This document shows, piece by piece, positions 29,656 to 37,749 of a stretch of DNA of 64,000 bases. The stretch is from Streptomyces sp. NBC_00775 (GTDB lineage Bacteria > Actinomycetota > Actinomycetes > Streptomycetales > Streptomycetaceae). Location of the stretch: assembly GCF_036347135.1 (NCBI RefSeq), contig NZ_CP108938.1, positions 992,001 through 1,056,000 on the forward strand, read 5' to 3'. The translations under genes and the position numbers were made by a program. Below the pieces are notes generated by a model. That model saw nothing but the letters and a program-made list of their open reading frames with translations, ran no database searches and was not told where the DNA came from. Numbering within the stretch: position 1 is the first letter of the stretch; each line of letters opens with the position of its first letter.

Positions 29656-32103
29656 ATGGACATGGAGAACGCGAGCCCCCTCGGAAACGGCCTCGGTCAG
29701 CTTCCGGATCCGGTCACCTCGGCCACGGCAGTGGTCGACGCGCGGGGGACCGTGACGGGGTGGAGTACCGGCGCACACCGGTTGCTCGGGTATCCGTACG
29801 AGGACGTTGTAGGGCGTCCCGCGAAGCGTCTGCTCGGCTGGAACGCCGACGCCATGGGGGATTTCTCAGAGGTTCTCGACGAACGGAGCCGGACGACCCC
29901 GCTGCGACACCAGGACGGCCACCCCATGGAAGTCGAGCTGCGGGCGTACCCGTCACTCGACCACGAGGGCAACGCACAGTGGCTCGTCGTGGCCACGCCG
30001 CCACAGCAGACGCGTCCGCGTCAGGAGCCACATCCGTATGAGGGCGAGGCGACGACAGAGGAAGCCTTCGCGCAGTCCCACCTACCTGTGATGATCTACG
30101 ACGCCGAGTTGCGGGCCCTGCGCGGGAGCGCCGGCGCGGCCCGCGAACTGGGCCTCACGGAGGGGCAGATACGCGGTCGGCGTGTCACCGACATCCTGCC
30201 TCCCCATATCTGCACCACGGTCGAAGAGGGCATGCGCCGGGTGTTCGAGACGGGAGAACCGGAGCTGTTTCAGGTGCATGGCCGACCGCGGCGCGGAGCC
30301 CACGACAGGTACTGGGCCGTCACCGTGTCCCCCCTCAGGAACCCGGCAGGACAGGTGCGACACGTGCAGCTCATCGCGCTCGACGTCACCGAACAGCACC
30401 GGTCCCGAGAGCGACTCGCCCTGCTGAACGACGTCAGCACACAGGTGGGCAGCACCCTCGACGTGGCGCACACGGCCCAGGAGATGGCCGACGTGGCGGT
30501 GGGCCGACTCGCCGACTTCATCAGTATCGACCTGCTGGACTCGCTGTTCCGCGGTGTCGAGCCCAGGCCTTCCGCCGAGGGCTCCGTCGCTCTGCGCCGC
30601 GCAGCGCAGCAGTCCGTCCTCCCCGGCATCCCCGAGTCGGTGATCCAGCCGGGAGATGTGGACTACTACCCAGAGTCCTCGCCCCCCGCCCGCTGCCTGG
30701 TCACGGGGCTGCCCTCGCTGCACCGCACCCTGGACGAAGCCATCGAGAGCTGGCAGACGGCCGACCCTCAGCGCGCAGTGAAGGTCCGCGCCTTCGGAAT
30801 GCACTCCATCATGGTCGTCCCGCTGCGCGCCCGAGGCATCACGCTCGGGGTGGCCGTACTCGTCCGCCACCGGCGCCGGGAGCCCTTCGACGAGGACGAT
30901 CTGCTCCTCGCGGAAGAGATCGCCGCACGCGCCGCCGTGGCCGTGGACAACGCCCGCCGCTTCACCCGCGAGCGGACCACCGCCCTGGCCCTGCAACGGA
31001 GTCTGCTTCCGCAGCGGCTCGCTGCCCAGGAGGCCGTGGAGGTTGCCTACCGCTACCTCCCGGCTCGTTCCCGGGCCGGGCTGGGCGGTGACTGGTTCGA
31101 TGTGATCCCCCTGTCGGGCGCCCGGGTCGCCCTGGTGGTCGGAGACGTAGTGGGCCATGGTCTGCGCGCCTCCGCCACCATGGGGCGGCTGCGGACCGCG
31201 GTACGCACTTTGGCGGACGTCGACCTGCCTCCCGAGGAGCTCCTCGTCCACCTGGACGACTTGGTCACCCACCTCAGGACGGAGGAGGGCACCGCCACGG
31301 ATTCGGAGCTCGAGATCGTCACTGATCTCGTCGCCACCTGTCTGTACCTGGTCTACGACCCGGTCTCGCGCCGCTGCACCGCCGCCGGGGCAGGCCATCC
31401 CCCGCCCGCCGTGGTGACGCCCGACGGCACGGCGGAGTTCATCGACCTGCCTGTCGGCCCTCCACTGGGAATGGGCGGACTTCCTTTCGAAGCGGTCGAA
31501 TGGGAGGTGCCCCAAGACACCCTGCTCGCGCTGTACACGGACGGCCTCGTCGAGGTCCCCGAGCACGACCTCGGCAAGGGCATGGCGCTGCTGCGCCGAC
31601 GCCTGGAACGGCCCGCTCGCTCGCTGGAGGCCCTCTGCGACGACCTGGTCCAAACCCTGCTCCCCGCGCAGCCGTCGGACGATGTCGCCCTGCTCATCGC
31701 GCGCACCCGGGCCCTCGATACGGGTCGGGTCGCCACCTGGGATCTGCCTCCCGACCCGGCCGCCGTGGCGGGCGCACGGGGCGAGGTCTCCCGTCTCCTG
31801 GCGAACTGGGGACTGGACGAGGTCGCCTTCACCGCCGAGCTGGTGGTGAGCGAGCTGGTCACCAACGCGATCCGCTACGGCGGCCCTCCCATTCAGCTGC
31901 GCCTTATCCGCGACACCGTGCTCATCTGCGAGGTCTCCGACGGCAGCAGCACCGCCCCGCACATGCGGCGAGCCCGCATCTTCGACGAAGGCGGGCGCGG
32001 CCTGTTGCTCGTCGCCCAGTTCGCCGATCGGTGGGGCACGCGCCACCTGCCCGGAGGGAAGTCGATCTGGGCGGAGATCGGCATTCAGAACGAGCGATCG
32101 TGA
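29656..32103 (+). CDS. PAS-GAF-SpoIIE (PP2C) phosphatase with HATPase domain
   Basis: 815 residues. Order: a PAS domain (about 20-110, DARGTVTGWSTGAHRLLGYPYEDVVGR), a second PAS (about 130-250, ending LIALDVTEQHR), a GAF domain (about 260-435), a SpoIIE/PP2C phosphatase (about 445-680, with GLGGDWFDV, GDVVGHGLRA, AGHPPP, LYTDGLVE and SDDVALL metal-site motifs) and a C-terminal RsbW-like HATPase (ELVVSELVTNAIRYG N-box; DEGGRGLLLVAQFAD G-box). Such proteins sense a signal and control anti-anti-sigma factors by dephosphorylation, while the HATPase part can phosphorylate them. The ATG at 29656 follows a GGGGGGCAGGATGGGCG stretch. Confidence 0.92.
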   Translation: MDMENASPLGNGLGQLPDPVTSATAVVDARGTVTGWSTGAHRLLGYPYEDVVGRPAKRLLGWNADAMGDFSEVLDERSRTTPLRHQDGHPMEVELRAYPSLDHEGNAQWLVVATPPQQTRPRQEPHPYEGEATTEEAFAQSHLPVMIYDAELRALRGSAGAARELGLTEGQIRGRRVTDILPPHICTTVEEGMRRVFETGEPELFQVHGRPRRGAHDRYWAVTVSPLRNPAGQVRHVQLIALDVTEQHRSRERLALLNDVSTQVGSTLDVAHTAQEMADVAVGRLADFISIDLLDSLFRGVEPRPSAEGSVALRRAAQQSVLPGIPESVIQPGDVDYYPESSPPARCLVTGLPSLHRTLDEAIESWQTADPQRAVKVRAFGMHSIMVVPLRARGITLGVAVLVRHRRREPFDEDDLLLAEEIAARAAVAVDNARRFTRERTTALALQRSLLPQRLAAQEAVEVAYRYLPARSRAGLGGDWFDVIPLSGARVALVVGDVVGHGLRASATMGRLRTAVRTLADVDLPPEELLVHLDDLVTHLRTEEGTATDSELEIVTDLVATCLYLVYDPVSRRCTAAGAGHPPPAVVTPDGTAEFIDLPVGPPLGMGGLPFEAVEWEVPQDTLLALYTDGLVEVPEHDLGKGMALLRRRLERPARSLEALCDDLVQTLLPAQPSDDVALLIARTRALDTGRVATWDLPPDPAAVAGARGEVSRLLANWGLDEVAFTAELVVSELVTNAIRYGGPPIQLRLIRDTVLICEVSDGSSTAPHMRRARIFDEGGRGLLLVAQFADRWGTRHLPGGKSIWAEIGIQNERS

Positions 32104-32161
32104 CGGCGCCCGACCGCCTGCACCCGCCGTCCGCCCTGCCTCGCCATCCCGCCCGGAACGG

Positions 32162-32340
32162 TCATGGCAGGCAGATCTGGGTCCCGTTGCCGTGGGTAAT
32201 GACGAGGTCGTTCTCATGGGCGAGAGCCGCGAGGGCCGTGACGGCTCGGTCGATGTGGGCCCGCTGGGTCTGCGCGTCGGGGCGTTCGCACCGTGCAGCA
32301 GGGCGTTGCCGCCAAGGGCGACGACGATGCGCGTGAATCG
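32162..32340 (-). pseudogene. arcC: Decayed carbamate kinase (N-terminal remnant)
   Basis: One frame encodes TRIVVALGGNALLHG (ATG replaced by ACG); after a frame change the sequence continues CERPDAQTQRAHIDRAVTAL, then ALAHENDLVITHGNGTQ, the carbamate kinase N-terminus. A stop at 32162-32164 ends it. About three quarters of the gene is absent. Confidence 0.75.
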
Positions 32341-32460
32341 GTCCTCCAGGGTGGCCACGAGCACGGCCTTGCTGGTGTGCAGCCCGTGCTCAGCCCGGTT
32401 GCGGAGCTCTCCGCCCGGTCGAGGACGACGCGCCCCGTGGACGGGGTCCGCGGCTCGCGG
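32341..32460 (-). pseudogene. arcB: Decayed ornithine carbamoyltransferase C-terminus
   Basis: Two frames encode VVLDRAES and RAEHGLHTSKAVLVATLED, matching the conserved OTC ending VVFDQAENRLHTIKAVMVATL with a frameshift between. It lies directly before the arcC remnant, the order expected of an arcBC operon. Confidence 0.65.
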
Positions 32461-32489
32461 TTGACCGGGACTAGAGGTCCACTCCGTTC

Positions 32490-32930
32490 TCAGGGCTGGA
32501 GATCCACCCCATAGACCGTGCGCCCACCGACGAGTTCACAGCCGGTGACCAGTTCGGATTCGATGTGTATGAAGACCTCCTTCGGTGAGGCCACCCAGGA
32601 GCTTGGACCGGTCCGCGACAACCGACCGTGCTCGACGGGGTCGGTCACCACCGTGGCGCGGCCGGTGACGACGACACTCCAGCCGGAGTGCGCCGCGGCA
32701 TCGACGACATCCGCTTCGAAGGCGACGACCACACCGTCGATTGCTTCGGCCAGTTCCGAGTCCGCCAAAGTGCGCAGCAGTACTGCGAAATCGTTGTCCA
32801 GGCAGAAGTTGACCGGCAGGACCGCGGGCAAGGCGTGGCGCGTGTGAACGATGCGGCCGACGGGTGCCGTGGCCAGCAGGCCCAGACACTCATGCCGATC
32901 GAGTTCACGGAAACCGTCTTGGGGATACAT
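32490..32930 (-). CDS. Pyridoxamine-5'-phosphate-oxidase-fold (PPOX) protein
   Basis: About 146 residues. FRELDRHECLGLLATAPVGRIVHTRHALPAVLPVNFCLD opens the split-barrel flavin-binding fold, and SGWSVVVTGRATVVTDPVE follows in the core. Such proteins bind FMN or F420; several belong to the mycobacterial DosR regulon. The start is ATG at 32930, with TTG at 32942 an alternative. A candidate dyad is about 70-85 bp upstream. Downstream lie the arcBC remnants in the same direction, so an ancestral PPOX-arcB-arcC operon is possible. Confidence 0.82.
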   Translation of the reverse strand: MYPQDGFRELDRHECLGLLATAPVGRIVHTRHALPAVLPVNFCLDNDFAVLLRTLADSELAEAIDGVVVAFEADVVDAAAHSGWSVVVTGRATVVTDPVEHGRLSRTGPSSWVASPKEVFIHIESELVTGCELVGGRTVYGVDLQP

Positions 32931-33000
32931 AACCGGATTCAACTTTCACGCCGTAGAGCCGCACGCTTTTCATCCTGCGCGGCGGAGAAGTTCAGGGGCG

Positions 33001-33016
33001 AGGGCCCATCGGTCCA
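33001..33016. promoter_or_regulatory. Candidate OsdR/DevR-like dyad, PPOX gene
   Basis: AGGGCC-CATC-GGTCCA (minus strand TGGACC-GATG-GGCCCT) in the 124-bp gap between the two PPOX genes. Confidence 0.4.
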
Positions 33017-33066
33017 GCACGGCTGGAAAGTGGCCCCCAGCGACCTCGACGTTTGGCACGGAACCA

Positions 33067-33753
33067 TCAGCGCACCACGATCCGGCGCCCGGTGGTGCTG
33101 AGGGGATCGACACTCACCCACATGTCGCGTTCGCCGCCCGCCCAAGGACCGCTGTACGCGAGCGCCTTCAGCCGACGCACGGTGTCGGGGTCCGTCACGG
33201 CCCGGGCGCGGCCGCGTACCAGCACACTCCAGCCCTGGCTGAGTGGCTCGTCGATGTGGTCGACCTCGAAGGCGACGTCGGTTCCGACGGCCGTCGCGGG
33301 CGTCGCGTCGGGTGCCGTCCGGAAGGTGATCGCACCGTCGACGACGGTGTAGTTCAGAGGCGCGACGAAAGGACCGTCGGGGGTGTCCATCGCGAGCCTT
33401 CCGACGCCGTGCGTCGACAGCCGTGCCTGGCACTCCTCGGCGCTCATTTCGATCAGCTCGGGGCGGCGGGCGGCCTGGCCCATTCCGGGTGGCAGGTCGG
33501 CGTCGCCGCCGTGCAGGGCTGCCACGCTGGTCTGCAGGACGTCGGCGAGTCGGATGAGAACGCTGACGCCCGGCATCGCGTTGGGCTGTTCCTCCAGGTA
33601 CTGGATGTAGCCGACGGCCGTGCCCGCCCTGTCGGCCACTTCCTCCCGGGTCAGGCCGAGCTCCCCTCGTCGCGTGGCGATGCGGCGCCCGGTGTCGCCC
33701 CGCGCGCTGCTCGCCTTTGTAGCCCCCGGATTCAGCGGTGTCTGTTCGGACAT
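33067..33753 (-). CDS. XRE-type helix-turn-helix fused to PPOX domain
   Basis: 228 residues. Residues about 20-85 are an XRE/Cro helix-turn-helix (RRIATRRGELGLTREEVADRAGTAVGYIQYLEE). Residues about 95-225 are a PPOX split barrel (MSAEECQARLSTHGVGRLAMDTPDGPFVAPLNYTVVDG, GWSVLVRGRARAVTDPD). The fusion suggests a regulator that reads a flavin or redox ligand, known in Streptomyces but not characterised in detail to my knowledge. It starts 19 bp after the alcohol dehydrogenase stop, so it is likely the second gene of that operon. Confidence 0.88.
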   Translation of the reverse strand: MSEQTPLNPGATKASSARGDTGRRIATRRGELGLTREEVADRAGTAVGYIQYLEEQPNAMPGVSVLIRLADVLQTSVAALHGGDADLPPGMGQAARRPELIEMSAEECQARLSTHGVGRLAMDTPDGPFVAPLNYTVVDGAITFRTAPDATPATAVGTDVAFEVDHIDEPLSQGWSVLVRGRARAVTDPDTVRRLKALAYSGPWAGGERDMWVSVDPLSTTGRRIVVR

Positions 33754-33772
33754 GGCCCGTCACTTCTTCCTG

Positions 33773-34843
33773 TCAGGACGTCCTCACCGTCAGGGCGTCG
33801 TGCTGCGGCCCACCGAGAACGACCTTGAGCGCGCCGGTGTCGGCGGCCCGTGAGAAGACGTCGTACGCCTCCTCCATGGCGCCCAGCGGGAAGGTGTGGG
33901 TGACCAGGGACGACGCCGGCAGGCGGCCGGCGGCCATCATGCACAGCAGGGTCGGAGTGGAGTGGGTGTCGACCAGGCCGGTGGTGATCGTCACGTTCTT
34001 GATCCACAGGTCTTCGAGGTGCAAGGTCGCGGGCTTTCCGTGCACGCCGACGTTGGCAACGTGCCCACCTGGCCGCACCATGCGCGTACACATCTCGAAG
34101 CTCTCCGGCACCCCGACCGCTTCGATGACCACGTCGGCTCCGAGGCCCTGCGTGAGGTCGGCGACCAGCTGCTCGGCCTCCTCGCCGGCCACTGCCACGG
34201 CGTCGGCGCCGAGGTGCTTGGCGGCGTCCAGCCGGGCCGGGGCGAGGTCCACGGCGATGATCATCTCGGGGGTGTAGAACCGCGCCGTGGTGATCGCGGC
34301 GAGCCCGATGGGCCCTGCTCCGACCACGGCGACGGTGTCACCGGGCCGCACACATCCATTGAGCACACCTATCTCGTACGCGGTGGGGAAGATGTCGGCC
34401 AACAGGACGGCGTCCTTGCTGTCCACCGCGCCGGGCAGAAGATGCGTGGACAGGTCCGCATGGGGCACACGAACGTACTCGGCCTGGGTGCCGTTGATCA
34501 GATGGCCGAGGATCCAGCCCCCGCCGTCGCGGCACTGCCCGTACGTGCTTTCCCGGCAGAACCGGCAGCGGCCGCACGCCGTGATGCACGAGACCAGGAC
34601 ACGGTCACCGGGGCGGACCGTGCGGACGTCGCCGCCCACCTCGACGATCTCCCCGACGGCTTCGTGCCCGAGCACCGTCCCCGGGCGTACCTCCGGCACA
34701 TCGCCCTTGAGGATGTGCAGGTCCGTCCCGCAGATGGTCACCGCGTCGACGCGGACGATCGCATCAGTGGCGTCCTGGATGCCGGGGTCCGCCACGTCCT
34801 CCCATGCGGCCTTTCCGGAGCCGTGAAAAACAAGTGCCTTCAT
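33773..34843 (-). CDS. Zinc-dependent alcohol dehydrogenase (paralogue 2)
   Basis: 356 residues, closely similar to the gene at 23822-24883 over the whole length. Catalytic zinc Cys in TICGTDLH, the GHEAVGEIVEVG signature, structural-zinc Cys in CGRCRFCRESTYGQC, and the cofactor loop VAVVGAGPIGLAAI are all intact. It begins a minus-strand unit with the XRE-PPOX gene. Two candidate dyads lie in the divergent region upstream. The likely role is NAD(P)-dependent alcohol or aldehyde turnover under low oxygen; the substrate is unknown. Confidence 0.92.
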   Translation of the reverse strand: MKALVFHGSGKAAWEDVADPGIQDATDAIVRVDAVTICGTDLHILKGDVPEVRPGTVLGHEAVGEIVEVGGDVRTVRPGDRVLVSCITACGRCRFCRESTYGQCRDGGGWILGHLINGTQAEYVRVPHADLSTHLLPGAVDSKDAVLLADIFPTAYEIGVLNGCVRPGDTVAVVGAGPIGLAAITTARFYTPEMIIAVDLAPARLDAAKHLGADAVAVAGEEAEQLVADLTQGLGADVVIEAVGVPESFEMCTRMVRPGGHVANVGVHGKPATLHLEDLWIKNVTITTGLVDTHSTPTLLCMMAAGRLPASSLVTHTFPLGAMEEAYDVFSRAADTGALKVVLGGPQHDALTVRTS

Positions 34844-35324
34844 GACGATCCCTTCTTGGGCCTTGGGATGCTTGGGCCTTCCGGGTGCCAGTCGTGAAGG
34901 ACGCCAGCGAGTAGGCGGCCCCCACGCTCAGCCACCCGTTCCCCGTCGGAACCGTCGGCTCCGACGAAGGTGGGACGCCGCTTGGCGGCCCCTCCTCGAA
35001 CAGAGTGACCTCCCATTTCCACCCTGACCGTGACAGACGGTGTCCGCATGGGCCGGTCGGTCCCCATCGCGGGTCCGGGCGGGACCGTTCAGACCGACCG
35101 ATCGCTGAACCGAATGTGCTGGAGCCGGTGGTCCCCCGTCGGATCCCGGCGCATCCGCCCTGCTCGGTACGGTGGCCAGCCACCCTTTGCGGACCAGTGC
35201 CGAACGGCCCGCCGCCGAACGAAAGTGTGCCCGGACGGCCCCGCGATGCCGTCCGATCGGCCCCTGCCACCGCTCCGGCTCAGGTGTCACCTTCCTGTTT
35301 GTGAGGACGAGGAGGTGCAGCCCG
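34844..35324. other. Divergent intergenic region with two candidate regulatory dyads
   Basis: About 480 bp between alcohol dehydrogenase 2 and the Rv1733c-like gene, with no convincing gene. It holds GGGCCG-GTCG-GTCCCC at 35050-35065 and GGGACC-GTTC-AGACCG at 35081-35096, about 210-240 bp from either start. Confidence 0.55.
35050..35096. promoter_or_regulatory. Pair of candidate OsdR/DevR-like dyads
   Basis: 35050-35065 reads GGGGAC-CGAC-CGGCCC on the minus strand; 35081-35096 reads GGGACC-GTTC-AGACCG on the plus strand. Centres are 31 bp apart, about three helical turns. Confidence 0.35.
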
Positions 35325-35918
35325 ATGCCCGAGGCACGGCGTACGAAGCGTCCGAGGCAACTGTTGTGGCGGTGGCGGAACAATCCCTTGCGACGGCACG
35401 ACGACGTCGTCGAGGCCTGGATCATGCTGGTCGTCTGGGCGGCCATCGCGCTGGGCGGCGCCCTGATCGGCGCGGTGACGGCCCACGCAACCGATGAATC
35501 CCTCGCACAACTGCGCCATGACCGGCACACGGTCGGAGCCGTCCTCGCCGAGAGCACGGCCCGGGCGGTGTCGACAGGGGACGGCACGAGGAACGGCCAT
35601 GTCCGAGCGAAGGTCCGCTGGACGGCGTCGGACGGTTCCCTCCGGTCCGGCCGGGCCCTGGTGGACTCCGGGCAGAAGGCCGGATCGAACGTCCTGATCT
35701 GGGTGAACAGCAAGGGACAGGTCACCACCGAGCCGCCGACGGCCTCGGCGGCGGCCACCGAGGCGGCCATGTTCGGCGCCGGGGCCGCGCTCGCCTTCGG
35801 TGGTCTGGTCTTCGCCGCCGGACGCGTCGCACAGTGGCGACTCGACCAGCGGCGCTACGAGCAGTGGGACCGCGAGTGGGGCCAGGTCGGACCTCAGTGG
35901 GGGCGCCGGACCACCTGA
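35325..35918 (+). CDS. Rv1733c-family membrane protein
   Basis: 197 residues. A basic N-terminus (WRWRNNPLRRHDDVVEAW), a first membrane helix (IMLVVWAAIALGGALIGAVTAH), a central extracytoplasmic domain of about 100 residues with a KVRWTASDGSLRSGRALV strand pattern, a second helix (AAMFGAGAALAFGGLVFAAGRV) and a polar tail. This is the layout of the mycobacterial DosR-regulon protein Rv1733c. Function unknown. GAGGAGG lies about 10 bp before the ATG; the frame extends upstream without such support. Confidence 0.78.
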   Translation: MPEARRTKRPRQLLWRWRNNPLRRHDDVVEAWIMLVVWAAIALGGALIGAVTAHATDESLAQLRHDRHTVGAVLAESTARAVSTGDGTRNGHVRAKVRWTASDGSLRSGRALVDSGQKAGSNVLIWVNSKGQVTTEPPTASAAATEAAMFGAGAALAFGGLVFAAGRVAQWRLDQRRYEQWDREWGQVGPQWGRRTT

Positions 35919-35921
35919 TCC

Positions 35922-35956
35922 GGGGCCGGTTGGGCCAAGGGGGGCCGACAGGCCTT
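35922..35956. promoter_or_regulatory. Two adjacent candidate OsdR/DevR-like dyads before the DUF4389 gene
   Basis: GGGGCC-GGTT-GGGCCA (35922-35937) and GGGGCC-GACA-GGCCTT (35941-35956), about 105-140 bp before the ATG at 36061. Centres are 19 bp apart. Confidence 0.4.
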
Positions 35957-36060
35957 CCGGTCCGGCCCACACAACCCTCGCGGCGTCGCACGGGCAACGG
36001 CCAGGCCGGCCACGAGCCCACCCTGGCAACTCATATGCCGAGGTGAAGGAGCTGATCTCG

Positions 36061-36726
36061 ATGACGACCCTGGTGGGATTCCCGGACCGACCGGTCCAGG
36101 TGAACGCACGTCTCGACGCGCCGCTGTCCCGGTGGCTGTGGCTCGTGAAATGGATCCTCGCCATTCCGCACTACGTGGTGCTGTTCTTCCTCTGGATCGC
36201 CTTCACCGTGGTGTGCGTGATCGCGTTCTTCGCCATCCTGTTCACCGAGCGCTATCCACGCGCACTGTTCGACTTCAACCTCGGTGTGCTGCGCTGGAGC
36301 TGGCGGGTCGCCTACTACTCGTACGGCGCCCTGGGCACCGACACCTACCCGCCGTTCAGCCTGGGCGAGGAACCGGACTACCCCGCGCGGCTCGACGTCG
36401 CCTACCCGGAGCGGCTCTCCCGCGGTCTGGTGCTGGTGAAGTGGTGGCTCCTGGCCATCCCGCACTACATCGTCATCGGATTCTTCCTCGGCGGCGCCCA
36501 TCTCGGCTGGTGGTACGGCGGACTCATCCTGGTGCTGACGATCATCGCCGCCGTGATCATGGCCTTCACCGAGGAATATCCGAAGGACCTGTACGACCTG
36601 GTCCTCGGCCTCAACCGGTGGGTGCTGCGGGTCGCCGCGTACACCTCCCTGATGACGGACCAGTACCCGCCGTTCCGCCTGGACATGGGCGGCTCGGAAC
36701 CGAACACCCCGGAGGATCAGCCGTGA
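36061..36726 (+). CDS. DUF4389 membrane protein, duplicated unit
   Basis: 221 residues built as two similar halves. Each has a W-L-x-x-K-W-x-L-A-I-P-H-Y helix start (WLVKWILAIPHYVVLFFLWIA; LVKWWLLAIPHYIVIGFFLGG), an F-T-E-x-Y-P loop and a final TYPPF or QYPPF motif. About four membrane helices. Function unknown; members occur near universal stress proteins. AAGGAG nine bases before the ATG. The last bases overlap the start GTG of the following broken gene (GTGA). Confidence 0.85.
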   Translation: MTTLVGFPDRPVQVNARLDAPLSRWLWLVKWILAIPHYVVLFFLWIAFTVVCVIAFFAILFTERYPRALFDFNLGVLRWSWRVAYYSYGALGTDTYPPFSLGEEPDYPARLDVAYPERLSRGLVLVKWWLLAIPHYIVIGFFLGGAHLGWWYGGLILVLTIIAAVIMAFTEEYPKDLYDLVLGLNRWVLRVAAYTSLMTDQYPPFRLDMGGSEPNTPEDQP

Positions 36727-37150
36727 TCACCGCGCTGGTGTCGGGATTCCTGGTCGTACACGGGCTGCTGCACCCGGCGCCTGGACGGCACCGGTACCGT
36801 CCGACAAGCCGCCTCCCTTCGACCCCGGACACTCGTGGGCCCTGACGGCGGCCCACGTCTCCACGGCACCTGTCAGGGCCGCGTCGTCGGCGCTCTCCTG
36901 GTACACCGCCCTGCTGTACGTCGTCGCTGGTGTCGGTGTGGCTGCGGGCAGCGACTGGTGGGCCGGCACCGCGATCGTCGCAGCCGCGAGTGGACTCGTC
37001 CTCAAGACGATCTGGTTCCACCCATGGCTCGCCGTCGGGATTCCGCTCGACATGGGGGTACCGCACACCGCACGGACCCCGACCCGCGTATCTGCCTCGC
37101 CCGCGGCTGGGTCGGCCCGGACGGCTTCCTGGACGCAGTGTCGTAGGTAA
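36723..37150 (+). pseudogene. Frameshifted membrane protein gene
   Basis: GTG at 36723 begins ITALVSGFLVVHGLLHPAP, then at about 36780 the coding sense moves to another frame: WTAPVPSDKPPPFDPGHSWA, ALSWYTALLYVVAGVGVAAG and VLKTIWFHPWLAVGIPLD. Both halves look like one family of small multi-helix proteins beginning with HGLLHP. One missing base would explain the shift. The C-terminus also runs out of register with the family near 37050. A sequencing error is possible. Confidence 0.6.
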
Positions 37151-37171
37151 GAGCTATACGGCCCCGTGCAC

Positions 37172-37187
37172 GGGGCCAGACGGCCCT
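37172..37187. promoter_or_regulatory. Candidate OsdR/DevR-like dyad, SHOCT gene
   Basis: GGGGCC-AGAC-GGCCCT, about 104 bp before the SHOCT gene. It overlaps a perfect 16-bp palindrome, GCCCCGTGCACGGGGC (37161-37176). Confidence 0.4.
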
Positions 37188-37290
37188 GTGCCCGCGATCC
37201 GGCGCGAGCGACTGTGGAAACAACAGAGAACGTCGGCAGGACAGCGGGCTCCGCGCCTGCGGCCCCTGGAAACCTGGGGAAGTGAAAGCG

Positions 37291-37560
37291 ATGTTCTGGT
37301 ATGGCCACGACGGCGGCTGGGGCTGGTTCGCGATGTCGGTGAGCATGGTCCTGTTCTGGGCGGTGATCATCGGAGTCGGCGTGCTGCTCTTCCGGGCCCT
37401 GGGCCGCACCGCCGAGCACCCCTACACCCACACCCCGGCTGGGCCCTCGCCCGAGCAGCTGCTCGCCGAGCGGTTCGCCCGCGGCGAGATCGACGAGGAG
37501 GAGTACCAGCGGCGCCTTGCCACCCTGCGCGCCTCCCCACCCTCCACAAAACAGGGATGA
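37291..37560 (+). CDS. SHOCT-domain small membrane protein
   Basis: 89 residues. A Gly/Trp-rich start (FWYGHDGGWGWFAM), one membrane helix (SVSMVLFWAVIIGVGVLLFRAL), a Pro-rich linker and a C-terminal SHOCT motif (EQLLAERFARGEIDEEEYQRRLATL). SHOCT domains are short helical modules that probably mediate oligomerisation. ATG at 37291 after GGGGAA; GTG at 37282 is an alternative. Confidence 0.82.
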   Translation: MFWYGHDGGWGWFAMSVSMVLFWAVIIGVGVLLFRALGRTAEHPYTHTPAGPSPEQLLAERFARGEIDEEEYQRRLATLRASPPSTKQG

Positions 37561-37749
37561 CACGTCGGCCACCACCCGAACCAAGGACGCCGTGATCGCC
37601 ACAGCCGAGGAGGAGACGCCATAGTCATCCGTCCCACCGCCGTGCACCCGACCCACCGGCGCAGCATCAACGTCACCCCCTGCTGAGCGCGTCGGCCGCG
37701 TCGGCCTCGGCCTCGGCCTCGCCGGGATCATCGTCAGCCTCGTCCTGCT
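37561..37749. other. Region between the SHOCT gene and the transposase remnant
   Basis: No intact gene. A plus-strand stretch near 37700-37800 (RVGLGLGLAGIIVSLVLLPS) reads like a membrane-helix fragment without a clear start and may be another decayed gene. Confidence 0.35.

Noticed and set aside
29283..29663. Minus-strand 126-codon frame before the phosphatase
   Set aside because: The ending looks protein-like, but there is no ribosome-binding site, no family match and poor codon bias in the first half.
30082..32364. 760-codon minus-strand frame opposite the SpoIIE phosphatase
   Set aside because: GC-rich antisense shadow; no domain signatures except the arcC fragment at its start, which is treated separately.
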